The notes under the pieces: model-generated
Told to the model about the DNA's origin: nothing
Database searches by the model: none
What the model saw: only the letters and a program-made list of their open reading frames with translations
Shown: in pieces, positions 37,609 to 44,737 of the stretch
Numbering within the stretch: position 1 is the stretch's first letter
Layout of the letters: every line of letters starts with the position of its first letter
Position numbers and translations under genes: made by a program
Assembly (NCBI GenBank): GCA_027451825.1
Contig: DAIDHZ010000005.1
Coordinates: forward strand, 31,143 to 95,142
From: Chlamydiota bacterium
GTDB taxonomy: Bacteria; Chlamydiota; Chlamydiia; Chlamydiales; SM23-39
DNA length: 64,000 bases
Reading direction: 5' to 3'

Positions 37609-38231
37609 GAGTCGACAAGAGCCTGATTCGTCTTTAAAGAATTCATTTTAAGACTCGTCATAAGGCCCTCTTCAATTTTCTTCCGATAGCACTTATAACA
37701 AGTCGGTACATATTTTTCTTCCGCACCCAGTTCTACAGAAGGTCCATCACTCACTGCAATTCCATTCACATGCTTTAAATTCATAATCGACTTACGATTG
37801 CAATAATGACAAGTTGCTTTCACCTCTTCAATCGAATCGGCAAGTTCCATCAAACGCAAAGAACCTTCAAATAAATGCGACTTAAAATCAGTACGAAGAC
37901 CATAACACAGAATCGGCACATCAAATTCCAAAGTAATGCGGCGAAGCTCTTCAATCACTTCTTTCGATAAAAACTGAGCTTCATCCACCAAAATACAATC
38001 AATATGGCGATAATCAAGCTTCTTTAAAGAAGAGACATTCTCTATAAGAACATCGGCCTGCATTTCAAGTCCCGCCCTGGATTTAATGCTGTCCTTACCA
38101 AATCGAGTATCGAAATCAGGTTTCATCAAAAGAACATTTTTCCCTTGATAACGATAGTTATGAGCCACTGCAAGTAAATTCAACGTCTTTGCGCTTCCAA
38201 CCGTACCATAGCGAAAATAAAGCTTAGCCAT
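37605..38231 (-). CDS. tdk: Thymidine kinase, type II
   Basis: 208 residues. P-loop GTVGSAKT at residues 9-16 (a variant of the usual GPMFSGKT), the DEAQF lid (ILVDEAQFLSKEVIEELRRI), the substrate loop GLRTDFKSHLFEGSLRLMEL, zinc-binding cysteines in ATCHYCNRKS and PTCYKCYRKK, and the family's GIAVSDGPSVELGAEEKYVP. This is a salvage enzyme making dTMP from thymidine. Thymidine kinase is absent from the genus Chlamydia as far as I recall, so this is a feature of the wider phylum. It converges with the DTW-like gene, sharing 4 bp. The dCTP deaminase in the same window is broken, which makes thymidine salvage more important. Confidence 0.93.
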   Translation of the reverse strand: MAKLYFRYGTVGSAKTLNLLAVAHNYRYQGKNVLLMKPDFDTRFGKDSIKSRAGLEMQADVLIENVSSLKKLDYRHIDCILVDEAQFLSKEVIEELRRITLEFDVPILCYGLRTDFKSHLFEGSLRLMELADSIEEVKATCHYCNRKSIMNLKHVNGIAVSDGPSVELGAEEKYVPTCYKCYRKKIEEGLMTSLKMNSLKTNQALVDS

Positions 38232-38295
38232 TTTCTCTCTCCCTTAGGATAAGGGACGATCATATTCCGAAATCTTTTTTCTCTAAATAAAAAAA

Positions 38296-38715
38296 TCAAC
38301 GTTGTTTCGATACGCTGAAAATGAGCAAAACAAAGATCATCAAAAACCCAATGGTGCTCAGCCAAGAAAAATCGATCAATCCGAAGACTTGCACCAAAGA
38401 ACGAGAGCACTGAATCCCAAACTTGCAAACACTAGGTCCTTGCAAAAACACAAAATGACGCTGTAAAATTTGAAACGCCCCAATCAAACCACCCATTGCA
38501 GCTAAAGGCAAAACATAAAGAACAACCCCGCGATCTCCTCGATAAAGAGCCATTGCTAAAATAACAACAAGAGGGAAAAGAGCCATTCTTTGATACCAAC
38601 ATAAAGAACAAGGAGAAATACCTAAAAATTCTCCATAAAAAAAGCTCGTGCACAAACCAAACGATGCAATCAACCAAGCCAAATATAAACAATAACCTCT
38701 CAGCCAAGATCTCAT
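38296..38715 (-). CDS. dsbB: DsbB-family disulfide oxidoreductase
   Basis: 139 residues with four membrane helices (LYLAWLIASFGLCTSFFY; LFPLVVILAMALY...; VVLYVLPLAAMGGLIGAFQI; STIGFLMIFVLLIFSV). The first periplasmic pair is CSLC in SPCSLCWYQRMALFPL, the site that passes electrons to quinone. The second loop contains Cys at KFGIQCSRSL and SVCKF. It reoxidises the DsbA-like partner encoded just upstream; the two genes overlap by 4 bp. Chlamydia has an equivalent adjacent pair. Confidence 0.9.
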   Translation of the reverse strand: MRSWLRGYCLYLAWLIASFGLCTSFFYGEFLGISPCSLCWYQRMALFPLVVILAMALYRGDRGVVLYVLPLAAMGGLIGAFQILQRHFVFLQGPSVCKFGIQCSRSLVQVFGLIDFSWLSTIGFLMIFVLLIFSVSKQR

Positions 38716-39350
38716 TTTTTCATCTCAATTTGATGAATTCGATGAACAATTGCATCAAAAGATGCTGTGGAAGTCAGCATTCCATTAATAAACAAAGAAG
38801 GAGTTCCAAATTGATCTCCCATGAGCTGTCTACCTAAATTTAAATTTCCTTCCAACTCTGAATCATATAAATGAGAATCGAGTGCTTTTGCTAAATATTT
38901 TTCATCGATCCCTCCCACTTCAAAAGCAATCTCCAAAATTTCATTTTTTGTCGTAGCCTTTGATTGAAATAAAGCTAAAAGAAAGGCAAGCATTCTTGAG
39001 GGAGATGTTCTATAGACGGCAATCGCTGCATTCGCAAGAGGTTTTGAATTTTCTGAAAAAGCAATCGGGATCAATACAAGTCTACTTTTACCGGACAAAA
39101 CAAAATGATTCACAATCTGAGGGAAAACGCTTTCACTAAAAATCCGGCAATTTGAACACAAAAAATCTTCAAAAAGAACCAATTCAATCGGTCCTTGCCC
39201 AATCAAAGGCTGGCCTTCTGAATGAATCGATAATGCTTCAGGAAGCTTCATTCTTTCATATTGAATCGCCCCTCCCAATCCCAAAATCAACAAAAAAGAA
39301 GTCCATATAACAAGCTTTTTTTGAGGCTTCATCATCTTCATCCTGCTCAT
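38712..39350 (-). CDS. DsbA-like thiol oxidoreductase
   Basis: 212 residues. N-terminal membrane anchor or signal (VIWTSFLLILGLGGAI), then a thioredoxin-fold domain with the redox site FEDFLCSNCRIFSESVF (CSNC) and the cis-Pro loop FGTPSLFINGML. The inserted helical domain is typical of DsbA/DsbG-like proteins of Gram-negative bacteria (residues about 110-170). It would introduce disulfides in envelope proteins, important for cross-linked chlamydial outer-membrane proteins, and hand electrons to the DsbB encoded next (overlap of 4 bp). I do not assign DsbA versus DsbG. Starts ATG at 39350. Confidence 0.87.
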   Translation of the reverse strand: MSRMKMMKPQKKLVIWTSFLLILGLGGAIQYERMKLPEALSIHSEGQPLIGQGPIELVLFEDFLCSNCRIFSESVFPQIVNHFVLSGKSRLVLIPIAFSENSKPLANAAIAVYRTSPSRMLAFLLALFQSKATTKNEILEIAFEVGGIDEKYLAKALDSHLYDSELEGNLNLGRQLMGDQFGTPSLFINGMLTSTASFDAIVHRIHQIEMKK

Positions 39351-39382
39351 TTGAGTCTATAATGAAAACAAGATTTTTTGTA

Positions 39383-39482
39383 ACCACTCTGTTGGCGGCA
39401 GCGAAAGACCACAGAGCGAAACGCGGCAGCTTTTGGAGCGCAGAAAGGCTTCTCTTGCTCTGTGGTGCCTATCTCTGTGGTT
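39383..39482. repeat. ACCACAGAG-type inverted repeat, copy 3
   Basis: Left arm includes AACCACTCTG and AGACCACAGAGCGAA; right arm TCTCTTGCTCTGTGGTGCCT then ATCTCTGTGGTT. It belongs with the family at 5104-5343 and 15623-15696. It lies in the 266-bp spacer between the divergent DsbA-like gene and pcnB. Confidence 0.65.
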
Positions 39483-39616
39483 CATTTTCTCTATGAGGTT
39501 CAAAAAACCATTTTAATGGTCAGGCCCCTGGCTCTCTTCCTAAGCTCCTTGACTTTTACGATTTTATCGACTAATTTTAAGATATAACTCAATCGAACAA
39601 AAAGATATCATTTATA

Positions 39617-40843
39617 GTGCAACCAAGAATTTATTCCTTAGAAGAGCATCAACTCTCTCACGAAAAAATAGACAACCACGCTTTCTACATTATTCATAAA
39701 TTAAGAGAAGCTGGACATAAAGCCTTCCTTGTTGGCGGCAGCGTCCGCGATCTTTTACTCAACCGCACCCCCAAAGACTACGATATTTCTACATCGGCCA
39801 AGCCCGAAGAAATCAGATCTTTATTTCGCAATTGCATCCTCATTGGGAAACGATTTCGACTCGCCCACATCCGCTTTGGGAAAAAAATCATCGAAGTCTC
39901 CACTTTTCGCGCCGGAGAAACAGAAAACGCAGAACTCATTGTCAGAGACAATGTCTGGGGATCTGAAGAGGAGGATGTGTTAAGAAGGGATTTCACCATC
40001 AACGGCTTGTTTTATGATCCTGAAAATCAAGAGATTATAGACTATGTCGATGGGTATTCAGATATTGATCGAAGAATTTTAAGAACCATTGGAAAGCCGG
40101 AAATTCGCTTTAGCCAAGATCCAGTGCGAATGATCCGTCTTTTAAAATTTTCAGCAAGATTTGACTTTGAGATTGAACAGCCAACATTTCAAGCTCTTTT
40201 AAGCTGCAAAAGAGAAATTTTAAAAAGTTCATCCGCTCGCGTTTTGGAAGAACTCTTAAGAATGTTAGAATCAGGCTCTTCCAAGGAATTTTTTCACCTA
40301 TTGAATGAATATGGAATGCTCAAAGCTCTTTTACCCGAGCTTGCCCATTTTCTTCAGATCTATCCGGAAAACATCACATTTGAACTTCTCAAAGAAATCG
40401 ATATAGAAATCAAAAAAGAGCACCCCTCTTTTGATCGATCTCTTCTCCTTGCCGCGCTGATTTTTCCTCTTTTTGATGCCTATTTAAAAACAAAAATGAA
40501 AGCTCCAAGGCCTCCTCACTTAGGCCAAATCGCAGAAATGGCCTACCATGTCATAGGCGGCATTTTTGATCACTTCTTCACCTTGCCTCGAAAATTACGC
40601 TCAATGGTGGCAAATCTCATCACCACTCAATATCGACTTGTTCCTTTAGATGGCAAACTTCCTAAAAAACCAAAAATCATCAAAGATCTCCAATTCAAAG
40701 ACGCTCTTCATCTTTTAAAATTAAGAGCCGTAGCTCATAGCGAACTGATGACTTTTTATACTTTCTGGACAAAAACAGCCTTCCTCGCACATCGAGGATC
40801 TTCAGAAAACGCCTCTCAAGAAAAGGTTTCCCATGAACATTAA
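39617..40843 (+). CDS. pcnB: Poly(A) polymerase PcnB (tRNA nucleotidyltransferase family)
   Basis: 408 residues. The nucleotidyltransferase core is HKAFLVGGSVRDLLLNRTPK DYDISTSA with the catalytic Asp pair, followed by VSTFRAGE and LRRDFTINGLFYDPENQEII DYVDG, RILRTIGKPEIRFSQDPVRM IRLLKF, and the PAP-type C-terminal helices. The length and the lack of an HD domain favour poly(A) polymerase over CCA-adding enzyme, but the two are hard to tell apart by sequence. Starts GTG at 39617. The next gene overlaps by 11 bp, and lpxB follows it; in Chlamydia trachomatis pcnB and lpxB are neighbours. Confidence 0.88.
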   Translation: MQPRIYSLEEHQLSHEKIDNHAFYIIHKLREAGHKAFLVGGSVRDLLLNRTPKDYDISTSAKPEEIRSLFRNCILIGKRFRLAHIRFGKKIIEVSTFRAGETENAELIVRDNVWGSEEEDVLRRDFTINGLFYDPENQEIIDYVDGYSDIDRRILRTIGKPEIRFSQDPVRMIRLLKFSARFDFEIEQPTFQALLSCKREILKSSSARVLEELLRMLESGSSKEFFHLLNEYGMLKALLPELAHFLQIYPENITFELLKEIDIEIKKEHPSFDRSLLLAALIFPLFDAYLKTKMKAPRPPHLGQIAEMAYHVIGGIFDHFFTLPRKLRSMVANLITTQYRLVPLDGKLPKKPKIIKDLQFKDALHLLKLRAVAHSELMTFYTFWTKTAFLAHRGSSENASQEKVSHEH

Positions 40844-41603
40844 ACTATCTCCATCAGCTCTTCACGTCGTACCTGATGTGACTCTCTATCACGTAGGACC
40901 TCCTTTGGATTTAGGCCCGCTTCCCTCTTTTTTTTATTTCGCCCTTTCAGGTCCCGACTCTCTTTGCCAAGATCCTTACAATCAAATCGTCCAATTTCTT
41001 CATGGACAAATGATCCGAGTCTTTTCCATGACTCTTCCCGGACACGAGAATAATCTACCACCAACCCAAGCTTTAAAAACATGGGCAGACGACTATACTC
41101 AAAACCTAGATCCTATTGACGATTTCCTTCAAAATTTATGGACAGCCACAGAATTTGCGATCCAAAACAAATTTGCAAATCCAGAAAAACTTGCGATCGG
41201 AGGTCTTTCTCGAGGAGGGTTTATCGCTCTTCATGCAGCCGCTAGAGATCCAAGATTTCGTTTTGTTCTTCCTTTTGCCCCAATCACAGAAATCGACAAG
41301 CTCCATGAATTTAAATCCATCCAAGATGCCCCAGCCATTCGCTCTTTAAATGTCATGCATCTCAAACAAAATCTATGGGATCGCTCCATTCGCTTTCATA
41401 TCGGAAATCACGATACTCTCGTAGATACCAAGGCCTGTTTTCATTTTGTCATGAACCTCGTAGAAGAAGCAGCGCATCACAATCTTAGATCCCCGCAAAT
41501 TGAATTGTTCCTTCATCCATCAATGGGTCATAAAGGACACGGGACGCCAATGGATGTCTTTAAAAAAGGAGCTGACTGGATTTCTTCGTGCCTTCTTCAT
41601 TAA
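40833..41603 (+). CDS. Alpha/beta hydrolase
   Basis: 256 residues. The nucleophile elbow is AIGGLSRGGFIALHAAARDP (G-x-S-x-G), with a strand-turn LPSFFYFALSGPDSLCQDPY upstream forming the oxyanion region, an acidic turn IGNHDTLVDTKACFHFVMNL, and a catalytic His in LHPSMGHKGHGTP. This is an esterase- or peptidase-like alpha/beta hydrolase without signal peptide. The ATG lies 11 bp inside the pcnB 3' end, and its own 3' end overlaps lpxB by 16 bp, so three genes are tightly linked. It is inserted between pcnB and lpxB, which are direct neighbours in Chlamydia, and may be a later gain. Confidence 0.83.
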   Translation: MNIKLSPSALHVVPDVTLYHVGPPLDLGPLPSFFYFALSGPDSLCQDPYNQIVQFLHGQMIRVFSMTLPGHENNLPPTQALKTWADDYTQNLDPIDDFLQNLWTATEFAIQNKFANPEKLAIGGLSRGGFIALHAAARDPRFRFVLPFAPITEIDKLHEFKSIQDAPAIRSLNVMHLKQNLWDRSIRFHIGNHDTLVDTKACFHFVMNLVEEAAHHNLRSPQIELFLHPSMGHKGHGTPMDVFKKGADWISSCLLH

Positions 41604-42721
41604 ACCAATTTGATTATTTCATTTTAGCTGCAGAACCAAGCGGAGACTACAAAGGAGCCAAACTCATCCAAGAATTGCTTCAATATCAGCCAGATCTTCG
41701 GATTGCAGCTGTTGCAGGCCCCTACATGCGAAATCTTCCCATTCACACCTTCATGAACATGGAGGAATTCCAAGTCATGGGTTTTTTGGATGTAATCTTA
41801 TCTTTACCAAAGCTCATCCGACTTTTCTTTTCCTTGCGAAAACTCATTCTCAAACACAATCCCAAAGCCGTCGTTTGCATTGACTATCCGGGATTTCATC
41901 TAAAATTAGAAGAAAGTCTTTGTAAAAAAGGTTTTTCAGGAAAACTGATTCATTATGCATGTCCAACTGTGTGGGCCTGGGGAAAAAAAAGAATCCCAAA
42001 AATGGAAAAAAATCTCGATCTTCTCATCTCTTTATTCCCCTTTGAAAAAAAACATTTTGAACAGACAACTCTTGAATGCGCCTATGTAGGCCACCCTCTC
42101 ACTTTCGATATCCCTCCGCCTACTGAAACCAAAAAAGAAAATATTCTAGCCCTTTTCCCGGGGAGCAGAACCAAAGAAATTGAAAGAAATTTACCCATTC
42201 AAATAGAGGCTGCTAAAAAACTGTTCCAAAAAGATCCTCATATCCAAATTCATATTTCCATCTCTCATCTAGAACATGAAAAAAAAATCCGAACAATCAT
42301 TGAAGAATTTCCCTGCACTTTTGTCTATCCAAAAGATCGATACAATCTCATGAAAAAAGCGCGTTTAGCCATTGCTAAATCAGGCACGGTCACTTTAGAG
42401 TTAGCGCTCCATGAAACACCCACAATTGTTGGTTTCGCCATTCGACCTTTTGATGTTTTTTTAGCTCAAAAAATATTTCATATCAATCTCCCCTTCTACT
42501 GCATTGTCAACATCATCGCCTCTTTTGAAGTTTTTCCAGAATTTTTTGGGCCCAATTTAACGGCCGACGCTCTTTCTCAAGCAGCAAACGCATTATGGTT
42601 CAATGACAAAAAAAGAGAAGAGTGCACAAAAAACTGTCAAAAAGTAAGGGAGCAGCTTCTTTTTGGCAATGCAAGTCAAAGGGCAGCTAAACTCATTTTA
42701 AACCAAATAAAAATCACTTAA
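41588..42721 (+). CDS. lpxB: Lipid A disaccharide synthase LpxB
   Basis: 377 residues. Condenses UDP-2,3-diacylglucosamine with lipid X to give the lipid A disaccharide (peripheral inner membrane). N-terminal FILAAEPSGDYKGAKLIQEL matches the LpxB signature (AGEASGD); then RIAAVAGPYMR, GFLDVILSLPKLIRLFFSLR, CIDYPGFHLKLEESL, HYACPTVWAWGKKRIPKM, LALFPGSRTKEIERNLPI, and KSGTVTLELALHETPTIVGF. The length is that of a normal LpxB, without the extra N-terminal domain of genus Chlamydia (as I recall). The start is GTG at 41588, overlapping the previous gene. Confidence 0.95.
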   Translation: MPSSLNQFDYFILAAEPSGDYKGAKLIQELLQYQPDLRIAAVAGPYMRNLPIHTFMNMEEFQVMGFLDVILSLPKLIRLFFSLRKLILKHNPKAVVCIDYPGFHLKLEESLCKKGFSGKLIHYACPTVWAWGKKRIPKMEKNLDLLISLFPFEKKHFEQTTLECAYVGHPLTFDIPPPTETKKENILALFPGSRTKEIERNLPIQIEAAKKLFQKDPHIQIHISISHLEHEKKIRTIIEEFPCTFVYPKDRYNLMKKARLAIAKSGTVTLELALHETPTIVGFAIRPFDVFLAQKIFHINLPFYCIVNIIASFEVFPEFFGPNLTADALSQAANALWFNDKKREECTKNCQKVREQLLFGNASQRAAKLILNQIKIT

Positions 42722-42782
42722 GGAATCCCTCTTAGCGATTTTTTTTGACTATTAACCCTAAAGAGAGATAAAAGATTTCTTT

Positions 42783-42966
42783 AGAGCCAATTGCAAAGCT
42801 GCTTTGCTTAGCTCAATCGATGATTTTACGGGCAAGTATAAGAAGACAGCTATAGCTGTCTGGTTCACTTCGAGGAAACCAATCCTTGCGGGTTGGAAGA
42901 AGAGTGGGCTTAAATGGCCTGAAAAGAGCGATTTTAACGAAGTAGATGAGCTTTGCAATTGGCTCT
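42783..42966. repeat. AGAGCCAATTGC element, copy 2
   Basis: 184 bp, ends AGAGCCAATTGCAAAGCT / AGCTTTGCAATTGGCTCT. Same order of elements as copy 1 but diverged: the first inner hairpin is GACAGCTATAGCTGTC instead of GGGCAAGCAAGCTTGCCC, and the second is AACCAATCCTTGCGGGTTGG instead of CCCAACCCTCTAGGGTTGGG. The stems are kept although the sequence differs. Flanked by TTA on both sides of the GAGCC ends. It lies 31 bp upstream of the second SWIB gene. Confidence 0.87.
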
Positions 42967-42997
42967 TAGGAACTAATTTTAAAGGAGTCATATATCA

Positions 42998-43258
42998 ATG
43001 GCAACAAAACCGAAAACATCAAAATTCATGCAACCCATGAAACCAAGCAAAGATCTCGCTGCAGTTGTTGGCGAAGGTCCTATGCCGCGCACGGAAGTGA
43101 CAAAAAAACTATGGGCCTACATTAAGAAAAATAATTTACAAGATGCTAAAAACAGAAGAAACATCAATCCAGATGAAAAACTCCAAAAAATCTTTGGCGG
43201 GAAAAAAGCTGTAAACATGTTTGAAATGACAAAACTCGTCAACAAACACTTGTCTTAA
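42998..43258 (+). CDS. SWIB-domain protein
   Basis: 86 residues, a bare SWIB/MDM2 domain with a short basic N-terminus (MATKPKTSKFMQPMKPSKDL): AAVVGEGPMPRTEVTKKLWA YIKKNNLQDAKNRRNINPDE, LQKIFGGKKAVNMFEMTKLV NKHLS. This is the size of the stand-alone chlamydial SWIB protein (CT460 in Chlamydia trachomatis, from memory). It lies next to truA and a HAD phosphatase, the neighbourhood of CT460-CT464. Likely a DNA-associated protein. AAGGAG precedes the ATG at a long spacing. A terminator follows. Confidence 0.93.
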   Translation: MATKPKTSKFMQPMKPSKDLAAVVGEGPMPRTEVTKKLWAYIKKNNLQDAKNRRNINPDEKLQKIFGGKKAVNMFEMTKLVNKHLS

Positions 43259-43266
43259 TTTTTTTA

Positions 43267-43301
43267 TAGACCCAAAAACCTTTCATTTTTGGGTCTATTT
43301 T
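43267..43301 (+). terminator. Rho-independent terminator after the SWIB gene
   Basis: Perfect 12-bp stem TAGACCCAAAAA / TTTTTGGGTCTA around CCTTTCAT, followed by TTTTC. It separates the SWIB gene from truA, which has its own GTG start 16 bp later. Confidence 0.88.
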
Positions 43302-43316
43302 CTCTATACTATCCAT

Positions 43317-44081
43317 GTGCAAAAATACAAAATCACAATTTCTTATGATGGGACAAACTATGCCGGCTGGCAAGTTCAAAATAATAAAGTCGCCATCCAG
43401 CCTCTCATTCAAAAAGCAATAGAAACGATTTTAAGACATCCCATCCAACTCACAGGTTCGGGAAGAACCGATGCCGGGGTGCATGCATTAGGTCAAGTGG
43501 CCCACTTCGAAACGCCACTGATCATCGAGCCTCGGAAATTAAGATTCTCTCTCAATGCACTACTTCCTCAAGACATTCGAATCATCGAGGTAGAACCCGC
43601 CTCCCTTGAGTTTCATGCACGCTATAGCGCAACCTCAAAAATTTACCATTACCACGTTCATCTAGATCCCACGTTAAATCCTTTCGACCGTCTTTACAAA
43701 TATCATTTCTTAAAAGCTTGCGACTTAAATCTTCTTTTAGATGCCATCCCTCATTTTCTTGGCACTAACGATTTTACCTCTTTTACAAATCAGCCCAACA
43801 AAGGAAGCGCAAGCAGAGATCCTGTTCGAACGCTGTTTCGTCTAGATTGCATTCAAGCACCCGGAGGTATCCGTCTTGAATTTGAAGCCGATGGTTTTCT
43901 TTACAAAATGGTGAGAAATATTACAGGAGCTCTTCTAGACATTGCCTCAAAAAAAATACAGGGGAGTGAAATCCCCTCTATTTTTGCAGCAAAAGACAGA
44001 AAAAAAGCCAAAACTTGCGCACCGCCGCACGGTTTATTTCTTATCCAGGTAAATTACAAAACCTCATCCAACGACTCATAA
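43317..44081 (+). CDS. truA: tRNA pseudouridine synthase TruA
   Basis: 254 residues. Forms pseudouridine at positions 38-40 of tRNA anticodon stems. Motifs: KITISYDGTNYAGWQVQ, GSGRTDAGVHALGQVAHFET with the catalytic Asp, HARYSATSKIYHYHV, FTSFTNQPNKGSASRDPVRT, and FEADGFLYKMVRNITGALLD. The start is GTG at 43317. The 3' end overlaps the convergent HAD gene by 28 bp. In Chlamydia trachomatis, truA and a phosphoglycolate-phosphatase-like gene are also adjacent. Confidence 0.95.
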   Translation: MQKYKITISYDGTNYAGWQVQNNKVAIQPLIQKAIETILRHPIQLTGSGRTDAGVHALGQVAHFETPLIIEPRKLRFSLNALLPQDIRIIEVEPASLEFHARYSATSKIYHYHVHLDPTLNPFDRLYKYHFLKACDLNLLLDAIPHFLGTNDFTSFTNQPNKGSASRDPVRTLFRLDCIQAPGGIRLEFEADGFLYKMVRNITGALLDIASKKIQGSEIPSIFAAKDRKKAKTCAPPHGLFLIQVNYKTSSNDS

Positions 44082-44719
44082 TGCATCACATCTTCCGATG
44101 CAATCACCTCTAAAAGAGGATGATGAGAAGGACAAATAAGAACAGGGACTGCGGGAGTTTGTTGTAAAGATCTTATCCCCCGTATCGAATCCTCAAAACC
44201 AATGATTCTATCTCCTTTTTTCCCATACAAATGAATGGCTCTTAAATACCCATCCGGAGCAGGTTTTGGCTTGTCATAATCTTCACGAGTCACCCAATGA
44301 GGAATTGTCTCTAAAATGGAATGTTTTGAACGAATCGCAATAATTTGCGGCAAAAAAGAATTCGTAACAACAACCCTACGAGCCTGCTTTCGTTCCAATA
44401 AAGAAAGAAGCTTTTCAGCACCCGGCATCAACTCCACTTCACCTGCCTGGATAAGATCCATATACATTTGTTTTTTTGTGGCATACAGTCTTTGCCAATC
44501 AGGATCTAAATCAGAAAACTCAGCATAAATCTGATTTTTAAGGGCATCTGAGTTGAGATGCGCCAATCCACAATACTTTGCAAAACTCCAATCTAAATGG
44601 TAACCTTCTTTCATCAACATATTCACATATGCCTGAAAGTGAATATGTTCGGTATTCACCAAAAGACCATCGAAATCAAATAAGAAAAGCTGAAAGCGAT
44701 CCAACAAACACTCTTTCAT
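44054..44719 (-). CDS. HAD-superfamily phosphatase (beta-phosphoglucomutase / phosphoglycolate-phosphatase type)
   Basis: 221 residues. Motif I FLFDFDGLLVNTEHIH (nucleophile Asp and acid Asp), cap domain helices, motif II VVTNS, motif III Lys in DYDKPKPAPDGYLRA, motif IV IGFEDSIRGIRS. This subfamily acts on small phosphorylated metabolites such as beta-glucose 1-phosphate or 2-phosphoglycolate. The position next to truA matches the chlamydial phosphoglycolate phosphatase. It starts ATG at 44719, divergent from the LTA-synthase-like gene with only 18 bp between the starts, so the two promoters must overlap each other's coding edges. Confidence 0.9.
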   Translation of the reverse strand: MKECLLDRFQLFLFDFDGLLVNTEHIHFQAYVNMLMKEGYHLDWSFAKYCGLAHLNSDALKNQIYAEFSDLDPDWQRLYATKKQMYMDLIQAGEVELMPGAEKLLSLLERKQARRVVVTNSFLPQIIAIRSKHSILETIPHWVTREDYDKPKPAPDGYLRAIHLYGKKGDRIIGFEDSIRGIRSLQQTPAVPVLICPSHHPLLEVIASEDVMHYESLDEVL

Positions 44720-44737
44720 AAATTACATAAGTTTGAT

